From the NCBI RefSeq assembly GCF_014652095.1, contig NZ_BMYD01000005.1, forward strand, positions 124,001 through 188,000: a stretch of DNA of 64,000 nucleotides, given 5' to 3'. Positions 55,323-63,191 of this stretch are shown piece after piece. The stretch comes from Cognatilysobacter bugurensis. GTDB lineage: Bacteria; Pseudomonadota; Gammaproteobacteria; Xanthomonadales; Xanthomonadaceae. The notes beneath the pieces are model-generated. The model saw nothing but the letters and a program-made list of their open reading frames with translations. It ran no database searches and was not told the DNA's origin. Within the stretch, counting starts at the first letter, position 1; every line of letters starts with the position of its first letter. Position numbers and translations under genes: made by a program.

Positions 55323-56501
55323 ATGGCCCTGAGCCTCACCGACATCAAAGGCTGCCCACTCGACCGCCAGCGTTTTACGTGGCGCGACCTGGTGCAAACG
55401 CCGATCAGCAAGCTCGACGATGACGCGTTTACCCGCGTGCGCATCATCCTCATGAATGGCATCGAGTTCGAGGCGAACCGCTTCTCGCACGGTGCCGCGC
55501 GCATGAACCTTGCGTTGCGCGAGCCGCTCGCCAAGCTGCGCCGCGTCGAGCAGCACCAGGCCACCACGATCAACTGGCTGCTCGGCGCCGACCACTCTCC
55601 GCTCGAGACCACCATTGCCTACGAGCAGGTCGCAATCGAGATCACCGCCGCGGTCGCGCAGCGCGAGCCGGACCCATACCTCGCGCAAACCTACCGCTTC
55701 GGCTTGCTCGAGGACTTCGACCATCTGTACCGCTACAGCGCCATGCTCGACCGGCTCGAGGGCAAGGATGCGAACAACATCCTGCAGTGCTACACCGACA
55801 TCCTTCCGGGCCGCCCGACCGTCGTCGAGCACCGCGCGCCCGAGGACGACCTGCGCCGTCCGATGGATGCCAAGACCGCGCATCCGCTGAGCAAGCTGCA
55901 CGCGCTGACGATCATGGCGGCCGAGCAGCAGACTCACAATTACTACATGAACATCGGGCCGCTCTTCAGCGACCCTGTCGCGCGCCTGCTGTACGCGGAG
56001 ATCGCCTCGATCGAGGAGCAGCACACCACGCAGTACGAGTCGATCATCGATCCGACGCAGACGTGGATGGAGCAGTGGCTCATGCACGAGGTCACCGAAG
56101 CCTACAACTACTTCGGCTGCGCCCAGCAGGAAAAGAACCCGCGCATCCGTGCGATGTGGGAACGCTTCCTCGATTACGAGCTGGGCCACGTCGCCTACGT
56201 AATGGAGCTGTTCAAGCAGCACGAGCGGCGCGATCCGATGGAGATCCTGCCCGAGAAGCTGCCCGATCCGATCCCGTTCGATTCGCAGCGCGACTTCGTG
56301 CGCGAGGTGCTGTCCGGTGAGGTGGACCTGCGCGCGAACGGGCCGGACTATGTGCCGCTCGACGAGGAAAGCCAGGCGTCGATCGATTACCGCGAGCACA
56401 TGAATTCGCAGGGCTCGCCGACCGAAGCCGTCGCCGCCGGATACCGCTGGCGCCCCGGCACCGAGCTGTCCACGCGCGTCAACCAGATCGGCCACGCCTG
56501 A
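55323..56501 (+). CDS. Ferritin-like domain protein 1
   Basis: A 392-residue helical protein. Candidate di-iron motifs are ETTIAYEQVAIEI, MAAEQQTHNYYMN, IASIEEQHTTQYE and YELGHVAYVMEL, with E/H pairs on four helices. I recognise the ferritin-like architecture but not a specific enzyme. GGAG precedes the ATG. A second ferritin-like gene follows 21 bases later, so the pair is cotranscribed and may work as a heteromer. Confidence 0.78.
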   Translation: MALSLTDIKGCPLDRQRFTWRDLVQTPISKLDDDAFTRVRIILMNGIEFEANRFSHGAARMNLALREPLAKLRRVEQHQATTINWLLGADHSPLETTIAYEQVAIEITAAVAQREPDPYLAQTYRFGLLEDFDHLYRYSAMLDRLEGKDANNILQCYTDILPGRPTVVEHRAPEDDLRRPMDAKTAHPLSKLHALTIMAAEQQTHNYYMNIGPLFSDPVARLLYAEIASIEEQHTTQYESIIDPTQTWMEQWLMHEVTEAYNYFGCAQQEKNPRIRAMWERFLDYELGHVAYVMELFKQHERRDPMEILPEKLPDPIPFDSQRDFVREVLSGEVDLRANGPDYVPLDEESQASIDYREHMNSQGSPTEAVAAGYRWRPGTELSTRVNQIGHA

Positions 56502-56522
56502 GCCCGCATTGAGGATCCGACC

Positions 56523-57269
56523 ATGCAAGACAAGATTTCGATGGGCCTGAACCGCACCGGCCTCAAGGCCTCGCCGCTGATCGCCGACGAACTGCTCGAA
56601 CAGTTCGACCTGCAGGACGACGTGCCCGCGCCGGCCATCGACGTGCATGCGCTGCGACGCGCGTACCGCGAAGACGCCGAGCCCGTCGGCTCTGTTCCGC
56701 CGCCGGCCTCGCTCAAGGGTGTGTTCGGCGCGGCGAAGGAGGCGCTGAGCGGCAACCGCATGCATGTGCTGCTCGACAAGCTCGGTGAGCGCCTCGCGTA
56801 CGAGCGCGCGGGCGTGCGGCTGTACGAAGCGATGCTCGACAAGATCGTCGACGCGCCCGACCTTCCGCCGGGACTCACGATCCAGGCGCTGCGCGAGATC
56901 CGTGACGACGAGGCCGCGCACTTCGCGCTGCTGAGCGATGCCATCGAGCGGCTCGGAGGCGACCCGACGACGCAGACGCCGTGCGCGGACGTGACCGGCG
57001 TGCAGGGCCTGGGCCTGTTGCAGGCGATGACTGACCCGCGCACGACGACCGCGCAGGGACTGCAAACACTGCTTGCGGCCGAGCGCATCGACACCGTGTC
57101 TTGGGAATTGCTGGTCAGCCTCGTCGACGGGTTTGGCCACGACGACCTGGCCAGTGAATTCAGTCGCGCGTACGCGCGCGAGCTCGAGCACGAAGAGCGC
57201 GTGCGGGGGTGGCTGGCCGCGGCGGTCAATGAACGCGCGTTTGGCGAGCCCGAGCCGAAATCGTCTTAA
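56523..57269 (+). CDS. Ferritin-like domain protein 2
   Basis: A 248-residue helical protein. Candidate metal ligands are in ERAGVRLYEAML, REIRDDEAAHFALL and ARELEHEERVRGWL, the E..ExxH..ExxE pattern of ferritin-like bundles. The N-terminal 65 residues are low-complexity. GAGGA precedes the ATG. No specific activity can be named; iron storage, peroxide defence or oxidase activity are all possible. Confidence 0.75.
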   Translation: MQDKISMGLNRTGLKASPLIADELLEQFDLQDDVPAPAIDVHALRRAYREDAEPVGSVPPPASLKGVFGAAKEALSGNRMHVLLDKLGERLAYERAGVRLYEAMLDKIVDAPDLPPGLTIQALREIRDDEAAHFALLSDAIERLGGDPTTQTPCADVTGVQGLGLLQAMTDPRTTTAQGLQTLLAAERIDTVSWELLVSLVDGFGHDDLASEFSRAYARELEHEERVRGWLAAAVNERAFGEPEPKSS

Positions 57270-57356
57270 AACTCCATCTATCGCATGCGCAGCCAGAGCG
57301 CCGCGCGTTGCTCGTAGACGACATGCGATGCCGTCGCCTCCCAATGACCCAAAGGT

Positions 57357-57557
57357 GAACGCGTTCGGCTATATGTTAGGAATTAATGAAATTTCAAGGC
57401 GTGGGTCCACGGGCCGGTAACCGTGTTCGTGGTCTTATGGACTCAACAAATTAGAAAGAGCAAGCCGGGCCCGCATAGGGCGGAGCCAAGAAAGCGCCTC
57501 ACTGGCGCTCCGGTGCTGCCGTTGGCGCACCGTTCGTGAAGAAGAAAGGAGTACGCA
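57357..57557 (+). promoter_or_regulatory. AT-richer promoter and possibly structured leader of the small stress-like protein gene
   Basis: The 288-base gap before 57558 contains a perfect palindrome GAACGCGTTC (57357-57366) next to an AT-rich -10-like patch (TATATGTTA at about 57371-57379). Further down are pairing segments GGGTCCA (57403-57409) with TGGACTC (57438-57444) and a perfect hairpin AGCGCC (57493-57498) / GGCGCT (57504-57509). No ORF is supported here. Whether this is a long 5' leader or a separate RNA is open. Confidence 0.4.
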
Positions 57558-57764
57558 ATGAACAACAACAATGATCGTGACCAGAACAAGAACAAGAGCA
57601 ACGTAAGCGGCCAGAGCCAGCAGAATCTGCAGGGTCAGCGCAACGAGTCCATGCAGGGCCAAGCGCGCGGTCAAGGCGATAGCTCGACCGGTTCGCGCGG
57701 CGGCAATGAGGTTTCGGGCAACGATATGTCCCGTGGCGACAGCTCGTCGAAGAGCAACCGGTAA
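57558..57764 (+). CDS. Small Asn/Gln/Ser/Gly-rich disordered protein
   Basis: A 68-residue protein with almost no hydrophobic residues (MNNNNDRDQNKNKSNVSGQ at the start), typical of stress-induced disordered small proteins. A strong ribosome site (AAGGAG) and a strong intrinsic terminator straight after suggest an abundant monocistronic product. No family is recognised. Codon use is less GC-rich than that of its neighbours because of the Asn/Lys content. Confidence 0.7.
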   Translation: MNNNNDRDQNKNKSNVSGQSQQNLQGQRNESMQGQARGQGDSSTGSRGGNEVSGNDMSRGDSSSKSNR

Positions 57765-57787
57765 GCACAATTGATGTGCCGCTTCAG

Positions 57788-57813
57788 CGCCCCCGCTTCG
57801 GCGGGGGCGTTCT
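57788..57813 (+). terminator. Intrinsic terminator after the small disordered protein gene
   Basis: A perfect 9-bp stem CGCCCCCGC (57788-57796) / GCGGGGGCG (57801-57809) with a TTCG loop, followed by TTCTC. It begins 23 bases after the stop codon. Confidence 0.8.
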
Positions 57814-57911
57814 CGTATGCGCCCCCGCGCAGCCGCAAACGCAGCACGCCGCAATCACATGGCCGCTGCGAACGTGTGCATCGGGTCCCAGCCATCGCCA
57901 GGAATCAAAAA

Positions 57912-58430
57912 ATGGACGCCATCCAACTGCTTAAATCCGACCACGAGAAGGTCCGTGATCTGCTCACCCAGCTCAGCGAGAGCACGAGCCGCGCAGAGAA
58001 GACGCGCACGCAATTGCTCGAAAAGATCCAGACCGAGATCGAGGTGCACGCCAAGATCGAAGAAGAGATTTTCTACCCGGCGTTCCGAGACGCGGGCAAG
58101 AAGCAAGAGCAGGAGATGTTCTTCGAAGCGCTCGAGGAGCACCGCGCCGTCAGCGATCTCGTGCTGCCGGATCTGCTCAAGACCGAAGTGACATCCGACC
58201 AGTTCTCGGGCCGCGCGAAGGTGCTCAAGGAACTCGTCGAGCACCACATCGAAGAAGAAGAAACGGAACTGTTTCCGCAGGCGCGCAAGGTGCTCGACAA
58301 GGCGCAGCTGCAGGAGCTCGGCGAGCGCATGCAAGAGCGCAAGCTGGAGCTGCTTGAAGGCGGCATGCCGCTGATCCAGCAGCTCAAGCAGCAGAAGCCG
58401 TCGATGCAGATGCCGCGCAACCTGCACTGA
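57912..58430 (+). CDS. Hemerythrin-domain protein
   Basis: A 172-residue four-helix protein. The di-iron ligands of the hemerythrin/HHE family are visible: KSDHEKVRDLL (first His), EVHAKIEEEIFYP (HxxxE), EEHRAVSDL and LVEHHIEEEETELFP (HHxxEE). It may bind O2 or NO or buffer iron. AGGA lies nine bases before the chosen ATG; earlier in-frame starts would overlap the preceding terminator. A strong hairpin follows. Confidence 0.92.
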   Translation: MDAIQLLKSDHEKVRDLLTQLSESTSRAEKTRTQLLEKIQTEIEVHAKIEEEIFYPAFRDAGKKQEQEMFFEALEEHRAVSDLVLPDLLKTEVTSDQFSGRAKVLKELVEHHIEEEETELFPQARKVLDKAQLQELGERMQERKLELLEGGMPLIQQLKQQKPSMQMPRNLH

Positions 58431-58453
58431 TCCAACCGCGTTCCGGCCCCGCG

Positions 58454-58491
58454 ACGCGGCCGCTGCCTTCTGGTGGCGGCCGTGTTCGTTT
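58454..58491 (+). terminator. Terminator after the hemerythrin gene
   Basis: A long GC stem of about 14 bp with G-T pairs (58454-58467 with 58472-58485) around a TTCT loop, then TTCGTTTG. It lies 24 bases after the stop codon. Confidence 0.7.
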
Positions 58492-58581
58492 GTGCGCGGT
58501 CCAAGCGCGCAGCGTGTCGCAGCGGCGGTCGGCCCACTGAACGGCGGTGGGCGTCGGACTCCGGGCAGGAGCCGTCAGCCG

Positions 58582-59901
58582 TCAGCGGGCAGCGACGGCC
58601 GATGGCGGGGTCACGGTCGACGTCGAGACTACCGCGCCTTCCAAGCGCGCTTCACCGTCCACCAGGTCCGTCCACACCGCGCGCATCCCGTCGCCATCGC
58701 GCACGAGCCGCGGAAACCCGGTGCCACGACCGCGACCTTGCAGGCTGGCAAGCACGATGCGCTGCGGCGTTGCGGTCGGTTCGTGCCCGTACCGCGCGAG
58801 GTGCAGCGTCTGCACCCGGTCGTCCTCGCGCAGCCACAGCAGCCAGGCGGCCGTGTCGCCCAGAGCCACATCGACACGGCCCAGTACGCCGGGGTCGCGC
58901 TCGGGCGTCACCGGCGCGCCGAACGTCGCACCGCCGTCGCTGGAGCGGGCAAACCGCAGCGTCGGGGTGTCGCCGGTGGCGGTGTACCAGCCCACGAGGA
59001 CGTCGCGCGCGTTCGCGTCGATTGATGGGCCATTGACCGGACAGGCCGGCATCCGCCAGTTGTCGGCATGCACGAGGTGCGGCTGGAAGGTGTCGTCGAG
59101 CGCGGCGATGCGGATATCGCGGATCTCATCGGCCGTGCGGTCGCGGTACGCAAGCACCGGCCCGGTGGCGGCGACCGCGACATCGGTCTGGCAGCAGTCG
59201 CAGGTCGACAGGTCGAGCTCGCGCTCCTGCGTCCGGGCAAGCGCTGCATCGAACCGCGCACTGCGCAGCGTCATCGCGCCCGTGCCGTGGCCCGCGTGCG
59301 CCTCGTGTCCGCCCGCACCGGCCGTGCGGCGGCCGTCGAGCCAGGCGATGCCGAGCGTGTCGTGCGCAGCCGGCCACAGCGAGACGAAGCCGTGCTCGGT
59401 CGGTGTGCCGTCGTCGTTGACGCGCACCGGCGCGGACCAGGTGGCGCCGCCGTCAGCCGAGCGCACCAGCACCACGTCGTAGGCGTAAGGCGCGTCGGCG
59501 GTTTTTTCGAGCCAGTGCGCCCACAGCGCGCCGTCTGCGGTCTGGGCGACGTGCGGGGTGTCGGCCCAGTTCACGAACCAGCGCGTCCCGCGTGCGATGA
59601 GCTGCGGCGCGGTCCACGCACCGTCGCGCCAGCGCGCGAATTTCAGCGCGTGTGCATCGCCTTCGCGCTCGAGCCACGACAACAGCAGGCTGCCATCGGG
59701 CGCGCGCACAAGGTCGGGCTGCGCGGCGCCGGGCGGCGCGGGCAAGGTCCATTTGCTCGCGACGAGCGCGATGTCAGCAGGCAGTGCGGGCTCGACGCGC
59801 GCGGCGGGAGCAGCGGTGCCGGTGGACGGAGCGCCGCGTTCGCACCCGCTGAGCACGCAAGCGACGAGGGCGGCGGCGAGGAACGGGTTTTTCAGGTGCA
59901 T
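58582..59901 (-). CDS. Sialidase-fold (BNR-repeat) lipoprotein
   Basis: A 439-residue protein with a lipoprotein signal (CVLSGCER). At least two Asp-box motifs (RSADGGATWSAPV and RSSDGGATFGAPV) indicate a six-bladed sialidase-like propeller. Classical sialidase catalytic Arg triads cannot be confirmed. An unusual cysteine cluster STCDCCQTDVA near residue 233 and a His-rich stretch GGHEAHAGHGTG near 205 suggest a metal site. Probably an envelope-anchored propeller of unknown substrate. Confidence 0.78.
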   Translation of the reverse strand: MHLKNPFLAAALVACVLSGCERGAPSTGTAAPAARVEPALPADIALVASKWTLPAPPGAAQPDLVRAPDGSLLLSWLEREGDAHALKFARWRDGAWTAPQLIARGTRWFVNWADTPHVAQTADGALWAHWLEKTADAPYAYDVVLVRSADGGATWSAPVRVNDDGTPTEHGFVSLWPAAHDTLGIAWLDGRRTAGAGGHEAHAGHGTGAMTLRSARFDAALARTQERELDLSTCDCCQTDVAVAATGPVLAYRDRTADEIRDIRIAALDDTFQPHLVHADNWRMPACPVNGPSIDANARDVLVGWYTATGDTPTLRFARSSDGGATFGAPVTPERDPGVLGRVDVALGDTAAWLLWLREDDRVQTLHLARYGHEPTATPQRIVLASLQGRGRGTGFPRLVRDGDGMRAVWTDLVDGEARLEGAVVSTSTVTPPSAVAAR

Positions 59902-60052
59902 GCGCGCACGTTACCCGAACGCCGTGGCGCAACCGTCACGTCGCGTCGGCGCGGCCAGGGCGCCGCGGCGCTCGCCGGGAGCGGGGAAGGCATCGGCGAG
60001 ATCGAGCAGGCTGTGCGCTCGGGCCGACGCAGCCGCGGCCGCCGCGGTTCGG

Positions 60053-61942
60053 TCAGGCGACCCGGCTGCGCCGCAGTCGCGTGATGTGCACGAGCAGCAG
60101 CGAGATCGCGGCCGGCGTCATGCCCGGGATGCGCTGCGCCTGCCCGACCGTCTGCGGCCGCACGCGCTCGAGCTTCTGCTGCACCTCGGCCGACAGCCCG
60201 TGCACCTGGGCATACGCAAAGTCCGACGGAATCGCCGTGTCCTCGTGCCGGCGCGCGCGTTCGATCTCCTCGCGCTGCCGGTCCAGATACCCCGCGTACT
60301 TGACGCCGATCTCGACCTGTTCGGCGACCGCCGCGTCGTCGACGCCCGGAGCCAGCGCCTCGATCTGCATGAGCTTGGCGTAGTCGAGTTCGGGTCGCTT
60401 GAGCAGGTCGCGTGCGCTGGTCTCGCGCGTGATCTCGATGCCCAGCGTGTCGGCGATCGCGCGGCCGAGCGCGTTGTTCGGCGCGGCCCACACGGCTGCC
60501 AGGCGCGCGCGCTCGCATTCGATTGCCTCGCGCTTGGCCTCGAACGCCGCAAAACGCGCGTCATCGACGAGTCCGAGCGTGCGGCCGGCGGGCGTCAGTC
60601 GCAGGTCCGCGTTGTCCTCGCGCAGCTGCAACCGGTACTCGGCGCGCGACGTGAACATGCGGTACGGCTCGCTGGTGCCGTGGGTGATCAGGTCATCGAC
60701 GAGCACGCCCAGATACGCCTCGTCGCGGCGCGGGCTCCAGCCGTCCTCGCCGCGCACGAAGCGCGCCGCGTTGACGCCCGCGAGCAGGCCCTGCGCCGCG
60801 GCTTCCTCGTAGCCGGTCGTGCCGTTGATCTGGCCCGCGAAGAACAGGCCTTCGATCGCCTTCGTCTCGAGCGTGGTCTTGAGCCCGCGCGGGTCGAAGA
60901 AGTCGTATTCGATCGCATAGCCGGCGCGCATGATGTGCGCGCGCTCGAAGCCGCGGATCGAACGCACGAGCTCGAGCTGCACGTCGAACGGCAACGAGGT
61001 GCTGATGCCGTTCGGGTAGATCTCGGTAACGTCGAGGCCTTCGGGTTCGACGAAGATCTGGTGGCTCGCCTTCTCGGCAAACCGCACGACCTTGTCCTCG
61101 ATCGACGGGCAATAGCGCGGGCCGATGCCCTCGATCTGGCCGGTGTACAGCGGGCTGCGGTCGAGCGCGGCGCGGATGATCTCGTGCGTGCGCTCGGTCG
61201 TGTGGGTGATCCAGCACGACACCTGACGCGGGTGGTCGGCGTGCGAGCCCATGAACGAGAACACCGGGCGCGGGTCGTCGCCGGGCTGCTCGTCCATCTG
61301 AGCGTAGTCCAGCGTGCGGCCGTCGATGCGCGGTGGCGTGCCGGTCTTGAGGCGGTCGATCACGAACGGGCCTTCGCGCAGGCGCTGCGCCAGCGCGACC
61401 GCGGGCGGGTCGCCCGCGCGGCCGGCCGCGAACGTCGTTGGGCCGATGTGCACCTTGCCCGCGAGGAACGTGCCGGCGGTGAGCACAACGGCCGGCGCGT
61501 GGAAGCGCAGCCCGGTCTGGGTGAGTACGGACGTGACGCGGCCCGCATCGAATTCGATGTCGTCGACCGCGGACTGGAACAGCGTGAGGTTCGACTGCGC
61601 CTCGACCGCGCGACGTACGAACGCGCGGTACAGCGATCGGTCGGCCTGGCAGCGCGTCGCGCGCACGGCCGGGCCCTTGCTCGCGTTGAGGCGGCGCCAC
61701 TGGATGCCCGCGGCATCGGCGGCGCGCGCCATGACGCCGCCGAGTGCATCGATTTCCTTGACGAGGTGTCCTTTGCCGATGCCGCCGATCGCCGGGTTGC
61801 AGCTCATCGCCCCGACGGTCTCGATGTTGTGCGTCAGCAAAAGCGTGCGCGCGCCCGTGCGCGCGGCGGCGAGCGCGGCTTCGGTGCCGGCATGGCCGCC
61901 GCCGACGACGATGACGTCGTAGCGGTAGAAAGAGTCGCTCAT
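60053..61942 (-). CDS. mnmG: tRNA uridine-5-carboxymethylaminomethyl modification enzyme MnmG
   Basis: A 629-residue FAD enzyme, the same length as E. coli MnmG (GidA). The FAD-binding loop is GGGHAG (14-19). [30 protein letters not shown] and [12 protein letters not shown] are diagnostic, and the C-terminal helical domain ends [11 protein letters not shown]. With MnmE it modifies U34 of several tRNAs. No mnmE or rsmG neighbour is in the window. The ATG at 61940-61942 has a weak ribosome site. A 490-base non-coding region lies upstream. Confidence 0.97.
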   Translation of the reverse strand: MSDSFYRYDVIVVGGGHAGTEAALAAARTGARTLLLTHNIETVGAMSCNPAIGGIGKGHLVKEIDALGGVMARAADAAGIQWRRLNASKGPAVRATRCQADRSLYRAFVRRAVEAQSNLTLFQSAVDDIEFDAGRVTSVLTQTGLRFHAPAVVLTAGTFLAGKVHIGPTTFAAGRAGDPPAVALAQRLREGPFVIDRLKTGTPPRIDGRTLDYAQMDEQPGDDPRPVFSFMGSHADHPRQVSCWITHTTERTHEIIRAALDRSPLYTGQIEGIGPRYCPSIEDKVVRFAEKASHQIFVEPEGLDVTEIYPNGISTSLPFDVQLELVRSIRGFERAHIMRAGYAIEYDFFDPRGLKTTLETKAIEGLFFAGQINGTTGYEEAAAQGLLAGVNAARFVRGEDGWSPRRDEAYLGVLVDDLITHGTSEPYRMFTSRAEYRLQLREDNADLRLTPAGRTLGLVDDARFAAFEAKREAIECERARLAAVWAAPNNALGRAIADTLGIEITRETSARDLLKRPELDYAKLMQIEALAPGVDDAAVAEQVEIGVKYAGYLDRQREEIERARRHEDTAIPSDFAYAQVHGLSAEVQQKLERVRPQTVGQAQRIPGMTPAAISLLLVHITRLRRSRVA

Positions 61943-62043
61943 GGCGGGTGGTCTCGCGATCGGACGCGGATTGTAGGCCGCGCGTCGGAGGCCCGACATG
62001 CGGGTGGGTCACGCACGCAAACGCGCGTGCGCCGTGCCGGGGA

Positions 62044-62055
62044 TGAACTAGTTCA
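62044..62055. promoter_or_regulatory. Perfect 12-bp palindrome TGAACTAGTTCA upstream of the sigma-54 promoter
   Basis: TGAACTAGTTCA is a perfect palindrome whose centre is about 61 bases before the predicted start of the candidate sRNA. A second inverted repeat CGCACGC (62012-62018) / GCGTGCG (62025-62031) is further upstream. Either could bind a sigma-54 activator. Confidence 0.45.
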
Positions 62056-62083
62056 GCAACATCGCCTGAGACGGCGGCCAAAG

Positions 62084-62100
62084 TTGGCACGCTTCCTGCG
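62084..62100 (+). promoter_or_regulatory. Sigma-54 (RpoN) promoter of the candidate sRNA
   Basis: TTGGCACG-N4-CTGC matches the -24/-12 consensus except one base before the -12 GC. GG (62086-62087) and GC (62098-62099) are exactly 10 bases apart. Predicted start is near 62111. It shares the TTGGCACG core with the fimbria-like operon promoter. Confidence 0.72.
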
Positions 62101-62110
62101 ACATCTTCAG

Positions 62111-62225
62111 TGGCACCCAGCGGGGCAGGCGCTCAGCGCCGGCCGGAATTGGAACAGGGGCTGGCCAAGCGCTCGCGGGGGAAGCCGGGGGGTCGAATGT
62201 CGGGGGACATTCGACCCCTTTTTTT
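62111..62225 (+). ncRNA. Candidate sigma-54-dependent small RNA, about 115 nt
   Basis: The segment is bounded by a sigma-54 promoter and a strong intrinsic terminator with seven T, with no protein-coding gene between. A frame starting at GTG 62110 is open, but it has no ribosome site and runs through the terminator. Visible stems are GGCGC (62129-62133) / GCGCC (62136-62140), and GGCC (62141-62144) pairing with GGCC near 62162-62165. The latter leaves the loop GGAATTGGAACAGGGG single-stranded with two GGA motifs; GGGGGAAG and the terminator loop give more. GGA-rich loops and a U tail fit a CsrA/RsmA-titrating or Hfq-bound RNA, but this is inference. I do not recognise a known family. Confidence 0.55.
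62189..62225 (+). terminator. Strong orphan intrinsic terminator (plus strand)
   Basis: A perfect 12-bp stem GGGGTCGAATGT (62189-62200) / ACATTCGACCCC (62207-62218) with a six-base loop is followed by seven T (62219-62225). There is no U run on the minus strand. The only genes nearby (mnmG and the Tyr-rich lipoprotein) are on the other strand, so it must end some other plus-strand transcript. Confidence 0.9.
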
Positions 62226-62432
62226 GTCTGCGCGCAGCGCAGCCGAGGCGCCGGTGCCGGGGAGAAACGGAACAGGGGGGATCCGCGGGTCTCACCGGAC
62301 ACCGGCATAGGCGCAGGCGGGTCAGGCAGCAGGCCGGCAAGGTCGAAAAGCGACGCAGCCGGTCAGGGGCGCTAGCTTGCTACCCGCGCCGGTGGCTTGG
62401 CAAGCGATTGCTTGCGCAAGCCGGGAGTGTGA
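62226..62432. other. Non-coding stretch between the candidate sRNA and the lipoprotein gene
   Basis: No gene is supported in these 207 bases. They contain a diverged second copy of GCGCCGG (62248-62254) and GGAACAGGGG (62269-62278), also present in the candidate sRNA (62136-62142 and 62151-62160), and a 12-bp hairpin at 62394-62422. Confidence 0.6.
62394..62422 (-). terminator. Hairpin downstream of the Tyr-rich lipoprotein gene
   Basis: GGCTTGGCAAGC (62394-62405) pairs with GCTTGCGCAAGCC (62410-62422) with one bulge and a GATT loop. It starts about 11 bases past the lipoprotein stop on the minus strand. No U run follows, so it may be an RNA-stabilising 3' stem rather than a full terminator. 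Confidence 0.5.
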
Positions 62433-62984
62433 TCACGGTTCGACTTCGGTGTTCGCGCTTCCGCCCTCACGGCCACGACGGATCATCTGCTCCATCCGCG
62501 AGCCACCCCGGTCACCGCCATCGCCGATCGATCGCGTCGGGCGGATCGGCTCGGGCGCGCGCATCGAATCGCCGCTGTCGGGCACGGCCATGCGGCGGCG
62601 CGCGTTGAGGTCGCGCCACGGCGGACGACGATCGTTGTCGTCGCGGTCGACATGGCCGCCGTCCGGACGCGGCTGCACGATGACCACCGGCGGCCGGTAC
62701 GGCACGCCGCCGTAATACGGATAGCCGTAATAAGGGTGACCGTAATAGCCGTAGTACGGGTTGCCGTAGTACGGATGGCCGTAGCGGCTCCAAGTGCCGA
62801 AGCGGACCGACGGTCCGTACGGGTAGTGGCCATACGGACCGCCGTGATGCCGGTAATCGACACCGGGCCGGCCGTAGTAGTAATCGCCACCGGTGCCGCC
62901 GTTGCGGTACTGGTAGTCGGACATCGTCGCGCAACCGCCGGCGAGGGCGACGGCAGCGAGCGGAAGCAGCAGTTTGCGCAGCAT
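62433..62984 (-). CDS. Tyr/Gly-rich lipoprotein
   Basis: A 183-residue protein with a lipoprotein signal (AAVALAGGCAT) from the ATG at 62982-62984 behind GGGGA. The middle (about 30-100) is packed with HPYYGNPYYGYYG-type repeats rich in Tyr, Gly, Pro and His, followed by a charged, Arg/Asp-rich tail. The repeats resemble low-complexity surface proteins; the function is unknown. Confidence 0.75.
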   Translation of the reverse strand: MLRKLLLPLAAVALAGGCATMSDYQYRNGGTGGDYYYGRPGVDYRHHGGPYGHYPYGPSVRFGTWSRYGHPYYGNPYYGYYGHPYYGYPYYGGVPYRPPVVIVQPRPDGGHVDRDDNDRRPPWRDLNARRRMAVPDSGDSMRAPEPIRPTRSIGDGGDRGGSRMEQMIRRGREGGSANTEVEP

Positions 62985-63191
62985 GGGTGAGTCCCCGAAC
63001 GGTACGTTTGCAGCTTCTGCTTGGCGGATTGAACTCGCGCTTAACTTTTCAGGCATGCCCTAACCTCAGCTGAGCCGTTCAGTCAAGCGTGAGCGCGATG
63101 CGCATCGCATTCGGCCCAAACGCCACGTCGCGCCGTTGTCGCCCCTGCCGGGCGGTGCCAGCATGCGCGGCCCTGTTCCGCGAGCGCCGCG

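Noticed and set aside
62110-62310. 66-codon open frame starting with GTG across the orphan terminator
   Set aside because: No ribosome-binding site, reads straight through a perfect terminator and has low-complexity product; a non-coding RNA explains the signals better.
62399-62412. TTGGCAAGCGATTGC as a third sigma-54 promoter
   Set aside because: Spacing between GG and GC is 9, and the sequence is part of a hairpin behind the lipoprotein gene.
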